Positions 45,801 through 64,000 are shown, numbered from the stretch's first letter. The stretch: DNA of 64,000 bases from Parus major (GCF_001522545.3 NC_031797.1:4333378-4397377), one strand, 5' to 3'. Made by a program: numbers and translations. The notes: generated by a model not told the origin, from the sequence alone.

Positions 45801-48032
45801 GGGCAAAGAGGAGGAGGAGACAGGAGAGAACAAGGCCCAGACTTGACAGACAACAGTAATTCTCCATCCTGAGGAGGGAGAGAGCGTCCAGGGGGGTCAG
45901 AGGAGGCTCAGGGGGGATTTGGGGCTGTGCAGAACTCCCTGGCAGGAGGGGACAGCTGGGAGGGGACACCAGGACGAGAGGGAACAGCTGGGAGGGGACA
46001 CCAGGATGAGAGGGAACAGCCTGACACTGCACCAGAGCAGGTTTGGTTGGACACTGAGGGAACATTTCTTCACCCAAAGGACGGCCCAGGGCAGGGTGGA
46101 GTCCCCTCCCTGCAGGGATGTGGCACTTGGGGACACGGGCAGTGCTGGGCTGGGCACTGCTGGGGGCTCACTGAGCTTTATGAGCCTGTGATCCTGTGAA
46201 ATTAATTAACAGAGAGGGGAGAGAGTTCCTTCCACAACTGCAGCGAGTCAGATTTCCCTGAAGCCGCACGGTGTGGAACAGGGAGGGATCCTGGAGCAGC
46301 AGCTCGGCCTCTCCCTCCACCTGTGCACTGCAGATGTGGCACGAGCCAGGGGCTCCTGGGGCTGGGGGTCACAGCTTTCCCTGCCCCAGACGTGCCCAAA
46401 CTGCCCAGCAGACTCTGAGCTGCTGCTGTTGTGTCCCTGCAGGCTGCGGAGATGGACGGCTTTCAGGCAGACACGGAGGAGGATGAGGAAGATGACGACT
46501 GCATGATTGTGGATGTACAGCCAGCAAAAGGTGGGAAGTGGGCGCCAGGCTCTCTGCAGACACTGCCCCAAGGAGCAGCAACTGCGTGGGCTGGGCCTGG
46601 GGCTTTCTGCCCCTCTCTCACCATTCCTTCAGCTTTTCTTTCTACAGATACTTTATTCTAGAAACTCCTGCTTTTTAGGCTTTTTTAAAGATGCTGCTTT
46701 GCTATTTCTGGGCTCCTCTGAGCTGCTCCTGCCCTCTCTGCCCTCCCATTGCCTCAGTGGCACCCAGCTCGTGGCTGCCAGCGTTCCCTGCCCGTTTCTG
46801 GCAGCACAAGTGAGCTGCACCGGTGAATTACTGTAAATATCTCTGCTCTCTGGGGCGTGCAGAGCCCTTCAGGGCTGCCAGCTCTGCCTTTTCACCCCTC
46901 TGGTGCCTCCTGGGAGCTGCAGATTGTGTGAAGGGGATAACCTGAGGAGCAGCCTGGCTGCTGCTGTGCTCCAGAGTCTGAGTTTGTGTCCCAGTTATCC
47001 CCTGGAAACGGCTTCAAAGCCCCTGTGCTGCGGGGACCGGGATGTGGAGCAGCTCCTTTCATCTCCCACAGCTTCTGGACGTGCTTCCCCAGATCAATGA
47101 GCTGCCTGCAGGCACGTGCTGCGCTTCCCAAAGCTCTGGGCTCTTTCTTCCTGCTCACAATGCAGCTCTGAGCAAAGTGGGTTTGTGCTGGGCAGCTCCT
47201 CTGGCAGATAAGGGCTCCAGCACAGAAATTCTGTAGTGTTTGACCCGTTCCAGGCATTATCTGGGCTCTCCTTCCTCTCTGAGCTCCTCTCACCTCCCAG
47301 AGCAGACAGTGGCACTGCTTGACATGAAGCCTGGCTTTAATCTTAAGCTGCTTTTGCTGATTACCAGGCTGTGAGCTGAAACCTCGCCTCAGGTTTGTCA
47401 CCTCTTGTTCTGAGGGTGCCACCGAGCAGCTTCCCTCCCTCAGGCTCTGCTGACACACACACAGCTCCGTTTGTTTGGCTCTGCCTGACTCCAGAGCACT
47501 GAAAAGATTATGAAAATCCTTTTTATGGTTGAAAAGTGATTATTTTTTTTATTCTGGATTGGTGATATTAAATACGAAGCCAGTATTAAAACCAGTTTTT
47601 AAATAGTGTTGAAAAGGAGACTCACAACAGATGCAGGAAGCTAACACAGATAAAACATAAAGCAGTCAAATTCTACTGGATTAATGAGGATATTTATAAA
47701 AACAAACCCAACACATTCTCTCCTTTGCAGGTTCTACAGCTGCAGAATCCAGTGGCACCAGAGCTGCTGAGCAGGACAGCAGCGTGGTCAGCCCACCTAA
47801 TACAATTTGAGACTTAAATGCCTACTAACTCCTCTGTATGTATGTAGAATGAGCTAGAAGATTTTAAACATTGTGTATCTTTGACCAAGATACTTGAAAG
47901 TATTCCACATTTCTTGTAAAGAGAAGACAGCACTTTGTTCTGCTTCAGACCAGATGGAAGCTTGAATTTTTAGTTTTAGCTTTTTAGCTTTTTTTTTTTT
48001 TAAATACTGCATATTAATCTGTCCTTAATAAA
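33850..48032 (+). CDS. CHAF1A: CHAF1A, chromatin assembly factor 1 large subunit (p150)
   Basis: The large CAF-1 subunit deposits H3-H4 behind replication forks through PCNA. Coding exons: 34556-34604 (ATG 34556, MECRDKAAVPPRKLVQ), 34793-35777 (contains N 35061-35195), 37490-37546, 39307-39548, 39998-40058, 41005-41073, 41421-41644, 41779-41947, 42125-42205, 42282-42371, 42577-42838, 43442-43905, 46443-46530 and 47731-47810 (stop). A noncoding 5' exon probably ends at 33992. Features in order: N-terminal PIP-like QARLPFKRLN; HP1-type PxVxL (KVPVVLLEDIM); the charged KER region in exons 39307-40058; PCNA motif KAEITRFFQKPKTPQ; acidic ED stretches (EVDSDEEWEEEEPGE; EEEGEDEDEDDGFFVPHGYL); winged-helix region in exon 43442-43905 (ISENSVYEKRPEFRMCWYVH). 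The only frame break is at the gap, where a 69-bp coding repeat sits. The poly(A) signal is at 48027. Confidence 0.98.
34161..34345 (-). mobile_element. CR1-like fragment in CHAF1A 5' intron
   Basis: Antisense, rather GC-drifted CR1 3' end (agaccggtttgggtgggcaa, then cggcccggccttgggcactg). It begins only about 170 bp after the noncoding first exon. Confidence 0.65.
35014..35285 (+). repeat. CHAF1A: In-frame 69-bp tandem repeat inside CHAF1A coding exon, contains gap
   Basis: A 69-bp (23-codon) unit encodes HFIQKNPGGDTSDPG followed by DVPDLSKG. The first 47 bases of one copy are seen before the N run, then the end of another copy and one full copy (35217-35285) after it; what overlaps is identical. 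The unit is a multiple of three, so copy number can change without breaking the frame. It lies in the disordered N-terminal part, between the PIP-like motif and the HP1-binding motif. Confidence 0.85.
35061..35195. other. Assembly gap (N) in CHAF1A coding exon
   Basis: 135 N inside the 69-bp coding repeat. The number of N breaks the reading frame, so it is not the true length. Confidence 0.9.
36181..36313 (+). mobile_element. CR1-like fragment in CHAF1A intron
   Basis: Sense CR1 3' end (gaggtgcccaaggccaggct, then ggtccctcccaaccccaagc), ending in attctgggattctg. Confidence 0.85.
38745..38802 (-). mobile_element. Short CR1-like fragment in CHAF1A intron
   Basis: Antisense remnant: catggaatgtcccagcttgg then gagggacccccagggatcat. 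Confidence 0.5.
39036..39057. repeat. Poly(T) tract
   Basis: A run of 22 T, about 250 bp upstream of the CHAF1A KER exon. It could be the poly(A) tail of a reverse-strand retroposed copy, but no parent sequence was recognised. Confidence 0.8.
40120..40705 (+). repeat. 21-bp minisatellite in the CHAF1A intron after exon 39998-40058
   Basis: About 27 copies of ttttgggacggggcagacccc and variants (gggtggagcagacccc, gggattcagcagacccc). The unit is mostly 21 bp, so frames stay open. In the CHAF1A frame it reads FGTGQTP repeats continuously from the preceding exon. Confidence 0.95.
43250..43412 (-). mobile_element. CR1-like fragment in CHAF1A intron
   Basis: Antisense CR1 3' end (tttgggctgggagggacctt, then cagcctggccttggagcctt). 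It ends about 30 bp before the acceptor of exon 43442-43905. Confidence 0.8.
43935..44040. repeat. 16-bp minisatellite in CHAF1A intron
   Basis: Six to seven copies of ggctggtggcaccctg, starting about 30 bp after the splice donor of exon 43442-43905. Confidence 0.9.
44606..44790 (-). mobile_element. CR1-like fragment in CHAF1A intron
   Basis: Antisense CR1 3' end (gcagggacacctcccactgt, then ccggccctggacactgccag). Confidence 0.7.
44955..45018 (-). mobile_element. Short CR1-like fragment in CHAF1A intron
   Basis: Antisense 3'-terminal piece: agaatggtttgggttgggag, then gacctcaaagctcatctcgt. Confidence 0.7.
46030..46200 (+). mobile_element. Possible diverged CR1-like fragment in CHAF1A intron
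   Basis: Reads gcagggatgtggcacttggg and ends tgagcctgtgatcctgtg, like a sense CR1 tail, but the match is weak. Confidence 0.4.
48027..48032 (+). terminator. CHAF1A: CHAF1A poly(A) signal AATAAA
   Basis: Canonical signal about 215 bp after the CHAF1A stop, in an AT-rich 3' UTR preceded by a T-rich stretch. Confidence 0.9.
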
Positions 48033-48754
48033 GCATTATTGAAATTTTGATACTTCTTTGTAATGGAAGGTATCTAAGTTATCTCTAAAAGTAGCTGAGG
48101 GATTTTGGAATAAGCTTATTGTGATGCCACTGGGGAATGACTGTTCATAATGTTGTACAGCGTGGCCTTGGGTATAAATGATGTACAATTATATATGAAT
48201 TTATGCTCTTGTACCATCCTGTTTGTGGTCTTACTTGCTCCAGAGAACAGCAGCAGGGTTTACCTTTGGAAAATGTAAATGTTTCTCTGATTTTGGGGCA
48301 GGCCAGGGCTGGGTTCTGTGTCCTGGCCCCAGCAGAGCCGGGCTCTGTCCCACAGGAAAAGTTGGGTTGAGGTTTTAAAGGACTGGGCTGGCATCAGCCT
48401 TGGTGCTGCACAGAGAAACTTGCTGGGGCTTTCAGCTTTGTGTGACTGCAGAGTTATGAATTATTTCTTTAAAAGATTGTCTGTTATCAGCACCAGGTGA
48501 TAATCAGTCTCTGCTCCCAGTCACACCAGTGCCAGCCCCAGCACAGACTGGTTTGGCATCTCAAACCTACAACATCAACACAACCCAAACAGCTGGGCTC
48601 AGAGCTGAGTCCTTGAATAAATCCAATTCCATTTGATCACACTGAGTTTTCTCCCAAGAGCTGCTCTCCAGCAGAGTCACAGTGCACACAGGAGGGGAAG
48701 CTGAGTTCTGAATCAGCCCCAGAGCCGGGCTCAGGCTGGGTCTGCAGCCCCACA

Positions 48755-49225
48755 GCCCCAATCCCTGCTCCAGGTTCCTGCTCCGGGTTCCCTGCTCCAG
48801 CTCCCTGCTCCTGCTCCAGGTTCCCTGCTCCAGGTTCCTGCTCCGGGTTCCCTGCTCCAGCTCCCTCCTCCAGCTCCCTCCTCCAGCTCCCTGCTCCTGC
48901 TCCAGATCTCTGCTCCTGATCCCTGCTCCAGCTCCAGATCTCTGCTCCAGGTTCCCTGCTCCAGGTTCCCTGCTCCTGATCCCTGCTCCAGCTCCCTCCT
49001 CCTGCTCCCAGCTCCAGGTTCCCTGCTCCAGCTCCAGTTCCCTGCTCCAGGTTCCCTGCTCCAGCTCCCTGTTCCAGTTCCCAGCTCCAGGTTCCCTGCT
49101 CCAGGTTCCCTGCTCCAGCTCCCTGTTCCAGCTCCCTGTTCCAGTTCCCTGTTCCAGCTCCTGCTCCAGCTCCCTGCTCCAGCAGCTCCTCGCCTGCTCC
49201 AGCTCCCTGCTCCAGCAGCTCCTCG
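48755..49225. repeat. Minisatellite between the convergent CHAF1A and UBXN6 genes
   Basis: About 470 bp of ctccagctccctgctc, ccaggttccctgctc and ctgatccctgctc blocks. The rest of the roughly 1.4 kb between the two poly(A) signals holds nothing I can name. Confidence 0.9.
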
Positions 49226-49430
49226 GGATCACCTCTGCAGCCCCTTCCCCGCTCTGGTGCCCGCAGCCCCCGGGAGCAGCCGGGACCCCCTCGGCTCTGT
49301 GGCTGCCGCGGGGACAGCGAGCTCCAGCCCCTCCGCAGAGCCAAACCAAATCCAGCTCCGAGCTCGGGGAGCTCCAGCAGTCCTGGGAAAGGAGGGACGA
49401 GTAAAGGCAGCAGCACGGGAGGCAGGGCCC

Positions 49431-49436
49431 TTTATT
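49431..49436 (-). terminator. UBXN6: UBXN6 poly(A) signal AATAAA directly abutting the stop codon
   Basis: On the reverse strand TGA (49439-49437) is followed at once by AATAAA (49436-49431). If this signal is used, the 3' UTR is only about 20-35 nt. Confidence 0.75.
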
Positions 49437-52400
49437 TCAGGAGAGGCTCTGGGCCCGGGCCAGCAGCTCGGGCCTGAGGGGGCTGCGCTGCTCCTCCGCC
49501 GCCGCCTCCACATCAGCCATGACCGCGGCGTCCCACGCCAGGCTCAGCAGGGCCGAGGGCACCTGGCAGGACAGGCAGGTTACTGACCACAGCCAGGAAT
49601 CCTAAACCCGTCCAGTCCCACCCCTGCCCGGGGCAGGGACTCCTCCCGCTGCCCCAGGTCGCCGCATCCCGGCCTTGGGCAGTGCCAGGGCTGGGGCAGC
49701 CACGGCTGCTCTGTTGCCCTTGGCCTGGGTGTGTTCAGAGCTGCAGCTGCTCCAGCTGCAAGGAACAAGGTTGGATTCTGCAAGCAGCTCCTTCAGGGGA
49801 TGCCAATTGGGGTTTTCTCTTCGTGCCCTCCCTCCCCATCGCTGCCTCCCCTCCTCCCCAGCCCCTGGCAGCTGCTCTGCTCCAGGAGGGAGAGCCCTGT
49901 GCTCCCTCCACACCTCGAGGCCCCCAGGCAGTGACTGTGCTCAAAACGAGGGGCCAGAGCACAACCTGGGGCTCTGAAAGGACACAAACTCCTCCCCCAG
50001 CTCTGAGCAGCACAAGTCTCTGACAGCCTCAAGATGCTCTGGGATTTCTTTCACTCACCAACCCACATTCATTGAAGGCCAAGTTCTCGTCAGTCAGTTT
50101 GAGACCTCCGGGTCCCAGCAGCTCAAAGGGCAGCCAGTCATCTCTGAGCGCTTCCCTCACAAAGTCATAGAGCACAGATACTGATTCTCGGGCATAAAAA
50201 GTCCCTGCCATGAGAAAACAAGGTGAGAGAGTCTGGCATTTACCAAAATCTAACCTTTTGTGGTCGGTTCCATGGGGCTTCACCTACTGATGCTGACTCG
50301 ATCAACGACTTCCCTGACACACAGCCAGCCTGATTTAACTGAAAACTATAAAAGCAGAATCCCCAAAGAAAAATAGTCAATTGTTGGGAGCCCCTGCCAG
50401 CCTGTAACAAAGAGCTGGGAAAGCCTGAAATGATTTCCAGAGTTCCAGTGGAAAATCTGAAGAGGATTTATGCTGTTGTACAGTCTGACATCACACGGGC
50501 AGCCTCACGCTGGCTGCTGTCACACACCGATCTAATGAGTCCAGCTTGTTTCCAGAGGCCTGGGAAGAGCAGACTTTAATTAATGATGCCTTGAGACTCT
50601 TCCCTCTCTGTCCAATCCTGCCTCAAAATCCCAGCCCTGAGCAGGGGGAGGGTTTGGAGATGGGAAGAGTTCACGGAGAAACGTTACCCCACCGTGGTTT
50701 TGGGGTGATTTATTCCACCAGCTGAACCCAGCACCTCCTGTCACCCAGTTCCTCACATCACACCTGCCCCCCGCAGCTTCTGGAGGTGCCCCAAGGCAAG
50801 GTGAGGGGTCTGTTTTACCTTGGAGGATGTATCCATCGGGAAAGCGCACCCGCAGCAGGGTGTAGTTGTACCTCCTCATCTCCCTCTGCTCCTCCTTCTC
50901 GCGCATGGCCCTGGTCCTCAGCATCGCCGCCTTCTCCACCGCCTCCGTCCTAAGGGGAGACTCCCCTGTAGGCCCCAGGACAGCCACCAGCTCCTGGCCG
51001 GTGTCCCCTGGCCCCGCCGCTCACCGGAGCCGCTGCTCCCTGCGGAGCTCCTCCGCACTGAGGTTGAAGAAGTCGTGGGGCAGCTCGAAGCGCGCGGCCG
51101 CGGCCGACGGCTGGAACACCGTGAGCTGCCGGTGCAGCTGCGCCCGCACGGGCTCCGAGCTCAGCAGCTGCTCCTTGCGGTCCTTCAGCTCCTCCAGCCT
51201 GCTCAGAACCTCCTCCTTCAGCACGTAGAACTCCTCCGTGGCCTCTGCAACCGCAAGGATGGGCCGTGAGGCTCTCGGTCTGCGGGGCAGTGACACAGGG
51301 ACGAGCATCTCTGGGAAAGGGTCAGGTCTGGACAAGGAATGTGCTCCTGGTTTTGTTCCAGCCTTGGAGTAACGAGCTCTGTGGAGCTGTCAGCAACCAG
51401 AGCAGCTCCCCAGCATCCCAGCACCTCCCAAAGCCCTGACTCCACATCACCACCAGCAGCTCTTGCCTTGTCCTGGAACAGGCAGTGTTTTTGTCTCAAA
51501 CCCGACAGCCTGGAAAAATTTGTGCGTCCCTTCCAAGCAGCTTATCCTTTCCTGGAAGAAAAGGACAGAATTTAGATGGAGTTTGCTCCAAGCAAGGGCT
51601 TTCCAAGGCTGAGCAGCTGCAGGAGTCTGAGCTCACCTGGAACACCTTGTTCTGCAGTTTGATTTTCCGGTATTTCTCCTCCTCTGGATGGAGATAGATG
51701 TTATCCAGGTACCTGCAGGAAGAGGAACGCACTGCCTGGGTCGAAGCAGGACACTCCAAGGTCAGAGAGAAAACAGACACCTCACAGTATTTCAACAGAC
51801 ACCTCACAGTATTTCTCACAGAGTAAAAGACATGAGAAACCCGGGTAAATAAAATATATCCATGCTTTGTGGTCAAACCAAACACCCAGCAGCTCCCAAA
51901 ACTCAACAAATGGGATCAACATCCTCCAGGACGCTGACATGGGGCCAACTGACAAATTGGGTGGTTCAAGGGTTCAGTTTTCTTCCAAAAAAAAAAAAAG
52001 ACTTTGGCAGAAGCAGAGCAAGAAAACCCACCAGGGAAGGGATGAGCGGTCACACTCACTTGGCCATGGTCTCCACGCACAGCCGCACCTTCTCCCGGTC
52101 CCGGTTGAAGGTGTGGATCTCCATGATGGAAGCAGCCACCGGGTCCACAGAGAAATACTGGGGAGAGGGAGAGAAGCTCAGGGAGGAGCTGGCCCCAGCT
52201 CAGCTCAGTTGTTCCCCATTTGCTGGGCTGGAGATGATTTAACAGGTAACGTGAAATTCTCCTGGCGGAGATTTTGCAGGAAGGAGTGGAGGGGTGGCGA
52301 GGTCACTGCTGGACCCATGGCACAAAAGGAGTTTGAAGAGGGAAAGGAAGGAGTTTGAAGGGAAGCACTCACTGCCTGGATGGCTTCTCGGAGCTGCTTT

Positions 52401-53280
52401 TCCTTTTGGTCTTTCCTCACAACTGCACCGCTCAAGGGGCAGATGAAATAAACCCCTGATACAGAGGGAGCAGCTGCCCCTTCCTCCTCCTGCTCCTGGA
52501 GGAGATAAAAGCAGGCACCAAACTGAGCACAGGGAGGTTTTGGGAGGGTTATGTTTATAAACAGCCTGGTAGATCCCCTCAGGACAGGGAGAGCAGCATC
52601 TCCCTCACCTTCTCCTCCGCCGAGAGCTCCTTCTCTCCGGCAGCTGCCTCGGCCATCAGCTCCTTCCTCACTACAACACACAAACCCCGCTTGGAGTGGA
52701 GGCTCAGCGCATTCCAGAGGCTTTTGGACAGCTCAGCGCTGCCCTGAGAAGCAAACACCTGCCCAGGTGTGGTGTCCCAGCCCAGGGCTGCCCATGACCC
52801 CATTTCCACGACAGCTGCCCCAAAACAGCCTCGAGAGCCGCAGCCGGGCGCTTTTCCAGCCGGGCCCGCTGTCCCCGGGCTCCGGTGGCCCCGGCTGCCC
52901 CGTCCCGCTCCTACCGTGGCTCCTGATGGTCTCCTGCGAGCCGGACGGTGCCTTGGCCTTGGGCTTCAGCTCCAGCCGGGCCAGCGCCGCGGCCGCCGCC
53001 CTCTGCGCCTCATCGGTCGGGGCCTGCCGGGGCTTCGGGGCCACCTCGGCTTTCGGCTTCTCCTTGGGGGCCCTGCGGCGGAGGACACGGGCTCGGGCTC
53101 CGCTCAGCCGCCGGTAACACCCCCGTGTCCCCCGCGGTGCCCCGGGGAACTGGCGTTACCGGCGGTGGCGTTACCGGAGAGTCCCCCCCGCCCGTACCGG
53201 GACGGCTCCGAGAGCTTCTGCCCGGGCCCCGCCGTCTTGAACTTCAGGTCGGCCTTGATCTCCTGGAAGAACTTGCGCAT
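49431..53280 (-). CDS. UBXN6: UBXN6, UBX domain-containing VCP/p97 cofactor, complete coding sequence (11 exons)
   Basis: UBXN6 (UBXD1) is a p97/VCP cofactor in endolysosomal sorting and protein quality control. Coding exons on the reverse strand: 53198-53280 (ATG, MRKFFQEIKADLKFKTAGPG), 52915-53072, 52609-52670, 52373-52495, 52060-52157, 51637-51712, 51467-51551, 51025-51244, 50819-50949, 50059-50204 and 49437-49562 (stop). They total 1308 nt, or 435 residues, close to the human length. Features in order: conserved N-terminal helix; VCP-binding helix EAQRAAAAALARLE; PUB domain across exons 52373-51467 (YLDNIYLHPEEEKYRKIKLQ, then ERISCLEGTHKFFQAVGFE); linker FELPHDFFNLSAEELRREQR; UBX domain (YNYTLLRVRFPDGYILQ, FVREALRDDWLPFELL). 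Exon 51467-51551 needs a GC donor (CAAG then gcaaga); every other junction is GT-AG and all phases agree. Confidence 0.98.
49594..49705 (-). mobile_element. CR1-like fragment in UBXN6 intron
   Basis: Antisense CR1 3' piece: cccgtccagtcccacccctg, then cccggccttgggcagtgcca. Confidence 0.65.
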
Positions 53281-53460
53281 GGCGGTGCCGGGCCGGGAGC
53301 GGGCCTGGACGGGAGCACCGGGACGGGAGCACCGGGCCGGGAGCGGGCCTGGACGGGAGCACCGGGATAGGGGCACCGGGATGGGGGCACCGGGACGGGA
53401 GCACCGGGATGGGAGCACCGGGATGGGAGCACCGGGATGGGAGCGGGGCCGCCGCGCCCC
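53281..53460. repeat. 14-bp minisatellite in the UBXN6 5' UTR/promoter
   Basis: About ten copies of accgggatgggagc and variants start within about 30 bp upstream of the UBXN6 start codon and continue through what should be its 5' UTR or core promoter. Confidence 0.85.
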
Positions 53461-53569
53461 CCCCGCGCTTCCGGCCCGCCCGCGCCGTCACCGGAACGGG
53501 GCGGGACCGGCCCCGCTCGGGCGGCGGGGATGGGGGCGAGGAACACCGGGACCACCGGGGGCTGGCGGC

Positions 53570-53770
53570 ACCGCAGACCCCAGACCGGTACCCGTGGACC
53601 CCAGACCGGCACTCACGGACCCCAGACCGGCACTCACGGACCCCTGACCGGCACTCACGGACCCCTGACCGGCACTCACGGACCCCAGACCGGCACTCAC
53701 GGACCCCAAACCGGCACTCACGGACCCCTGACCGGCACTCACGGACCCCAGACCGGCACTCACGGACCGC
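53570..53770. repeat. 21-bp minisatellite
   Basis: About nine copies of actcacggaccccagaccggc, with CTGACC variants, upstream of UBXN6. As the unit is three-fold, several frames stay open, which is an artefact. Confidence 0.95.
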
Positions 53771-54390
53771 CACAGAGCCCAGGTTGCATCCACGGACCCC
53801 CGGCGGCACCCCCGGAGCCTCACGGACCCCAGAGCACCCCAAACCTGCACCCGGAGCCCGCTCGGAGCAGCCTCGGCTCCCGGTGCCCCGGGGCAGCCCC
53901 GGTGTGAGCCAAGCGGGCTGAAAGGAGCCCTGGGCAGCTCCGGAGCGAACCTGGCGTGGAGCTGGGACACAGCCGGGGCTGGACAAGGAGCGTGGTGTCC
54001 GAGCCATCCCCGGGACACCGGCCGAGCGCTCCGAACCGCGGGACGGACACGGCGAGCGCAGCCCCCGCGGCTGCTGCGGGGTCACGGTCACGTTCCCCCG
54101 GCACCGCTCCTGCTCCCCGTCCCCAGGGGACACGCGGGGAAGGGGCTGCGACTCTCGGGAGCGGGCGGAGCCCACCCCGAGCGGGGGCTGCGCCTTCACC
54201 TGTGCAGCCGCACCTGGCGCTGCCCCTCCGGTGGCACCCGGTGGCACCGAGAACCGGGAGCGCCTGGAGCAAGGCTGGACACACAGCGGCATCGCCAGCG
54301 GGAATCACGGACTGAGACACCGTGCCCTCCAGCGCCCTGGCACAGGACAGGCTGAGGACCATGTACAGAGCCCTGGAGCTGCTGGGATGT
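53771..54390. other. Intergenic GC-rich stretch, no gene seen
   Basis: Nonrepetitive GC-rich sequence between the UBXN6 and HDGFL2 promoters. Open frames exist on both strands but none resembles a known protein or shows splice support. Confidence 0.5.
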
Positions 54391-54394
54391 GGCA

Positions 54395-54650
54395 GAGCTG
54401 GGATACGGCACGGGAAGGATGTGGCACAGCCTGGGATACGGCAAAGCCTGGGATATGGCAAAGCCAGAGCATGGCACAGAGTGGATATGGCACAGACTGG
54501 ATATGGCACAGACTGGATATGGCCACAGTGGATATGGCAAAGCCAGAGCATGGCACACAGTGGATATGGCACACAGTGGATATGGCACAGACTGGATATG
54601 GCACACAGTGGATATGGCACGGTCAGGATGAAGCATGGCTGGGATATGAC
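54395..54650. repeat. Minisatellite of 16-18-bp units
   Basis: About fourteen degenerate copies of ggatatggcacagact, upstream of HDGFL2. Confidence 0.9.
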
Positions 54651-54927
54651 AAGGCCAGGATTTGGCACAGCAGGGACGTGGCACAGCCTGGCAGGAGTGT
54701 GTCACACTCACAGTGTGACAGGGACACAACACCCCCGTGCACCCCGACACGAATTCCCTGCAGCGGGATTTCCCCTCCTCACACACCTCCCCACAAAGCC
54801 CTGGCAGTAATTTCTCCCCAGACCGTGTGTTGAGGTTTGGGTTTTGCTCCCGCCCGGCCCGGTGCGGGCAGGGACCGCCTCCCTTTCCATGATCTTGCAG
54901 AGACACAGTTTGGGTTAGAGCGGGGTC

Positions 54928-55032
54928 CCAGCTCAGCCCATCCCAGCCCAGCCCAGCCCAGCCCAGCCCGGCTCAGCCCAGCCCGGCTCAGCCCATCCCA
55001 TCCCAGCCCAGCTCAGCCCGGCTCAGCCCAAG
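54928..55032. repeat. Short tandem repeat (cagcc/cagct blocks)
   Basis: Repeats of cagcccagcccggctcagc, 5-10-bp subunits, about 100 bp long. Confidence 0.8.
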
Positions 55033-55294
55033 CTCGGAGCCCGTGGCTCGGATTGCCCAGTGACCCTCCCGGTGCCCTGTCCTGGGGCACGGACATGAGC
55101 ACCCACCGCCCTGCCCAGCCCAGGAGGAGTTTGGGGTCCCGGGATGGCCCCGGGGAATTCAGGAATTCAGCCGGGAGCCGCATCCCCAGCCTGGGGGGGC
55201 TGAGCTGGGGACAGTGATGGGGCAGGATTTGTGTCACCATTGCCCTGACCCTCTCCCCACAGCCCTGTCACTCTCACACGGTCCTCTCCTCCGC

Positions 55295-55387
55295 TCATCT
55301 CCCTGTCCCTGTCCCCCCTCAGCTCCCTGTCCCTGTCCCTCCTCAGCTCCCTGTCCCTGTCCCTGTCCCCCCTCAGCTCCCTGTCCC
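55295..55387. repeat. Tandem repeat running into an assembly gap
   Basis: Copies of ctcagctccctgtccctgtc reach the left edge of the N run at 55388, 400 bp before the HDGFL2 start. Confidence 0.85.
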
Positions 55388-55573
55388 NNNNNNNNNNNNN
55401 NNNNNNNNNNNNNNNNNNNNNNNNNNNNNNNNNNNNNNNNNNNNNNNNNNNNNNNNNNNNNNNNNNNNNNNNNNNNNNNNNNNNNNNNNNNNNNNNNNNN
55501 NNNNNNNNNNNNNNNNNNNNNNNNNNNNNNNNNNNNNNNNNNNNNNNNNNNNNNNNNNNNNNNNNNNNNNNNN
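55388..55573. other. Assembly gap (N) upstream of HDGFL2
   Basis: 186 N, left flank tandem repeat, right flank HDGFL2 promoter. Confidence 0.9.

Positions 55574-64000
<8,427 letters not shown>

Noticed and set aside
48567..49416. Reverse-strand open frames rich in EQGAGAGN-type repeats
   Set aside because: They lie wholly in the tandem array between CHAF1A and UBXN6 and have no start context, splice sites or homology.
51245..51636. Apparent absence of a PUB-domain exon in UBXN6
   Set aside because: On a closer reading of the reverse strand the exon is present at 51467-51551; it was hidden because its donor is GC, not GT.

Overview
This is vertebrate nuclear DNA, almost certainly from a bird. 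The evidence is very GC-rich sequence, very short introns (many of 70-80 bp), about twenty fragments whose 3' ends look like the bird/reptile LINE CR1, and dense minisatellites. This is the texture of a small GC-rich avian chromosome. Seven protein genes can be read exon by exon: FSD1 (+), STAP2 (-), MPND (+), SH3GL1 (-), CHAF1A (+), UBXN6 (-) and HDGFL2 (+). As I recall it, this order and alternating orientation match human chromosome 19p13.3, so the window is a conserved synteny block and not an accessory region.

Layout. FSD1 enters from the left edge and ends near 4.1 kb; its SPRY exons fall in an assembly gap. STAP2 (4.2-5.4 kb, reverse) is represented only by a first exon and a short 3' end separated by a 20-bp minisatellite. 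MPND (6.7-9.9 kb) keeps both its RAMA region and its JAMM metalloprotease motif; its first exon is hidden. SH3GL1 (10.2-33.0 kb, reverse) has all ten coding exons and a roughly 14-kb first intron full of CR1 copies and simple repeats. A CpG-rich interval at 33.0-34.0 kb separates SH3GL1 head to head from CHAF1A (34.0-48.0 kb), which has a 69-bp repeat inside its large coding exon. UBXN6 (49.4-53.3 kb, reverse) is complete in 11 coding exons. A minisatellite-rich intergenic stretch leads to HDGFL2 (55.8 kb to the right edge), complete from the PWWP domain through most of the integrase-binding domain.

The genes do not form a pathway. Three act on chromatin (CHAF1A histone deposition, HDGFL2 histone-mark reading, MPND putative deubiquitinase with a RAMA domain). 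UBXN6 is a VCP/p97 cofactor, SH3GL1 an endocytic BAR protein, STAP2 a signalling adaptor and FSD1 a microtubule/centrosome-associated protein. Neighbours share promoters (SH3GL1/CHAF1A, UBXN6/HDGFL2) or converge on closely spaced poly(A) signals (FSD1/STAP2, MPND/SH3GL1, CHAF1A/UBXN6).

Eight runs of N occur, and most are flanked by a tandem repeat or low-complexity tract. Exon limits were set by matching splice sites and codon phase across introns; they agree throughout. I found no new biological system. The items most worth a second look are the hollowed-out STAP2 locus, the in-frame 69-bp repeat in CHAF1A with an evidently mis-sized gap, the UBXN6 stop codon that abuts its poly(A) signal, a GC-AG intron in the UBXN6 PUB domain, and an open-frame 21-bp minisatellite in a CHAF1A intron.
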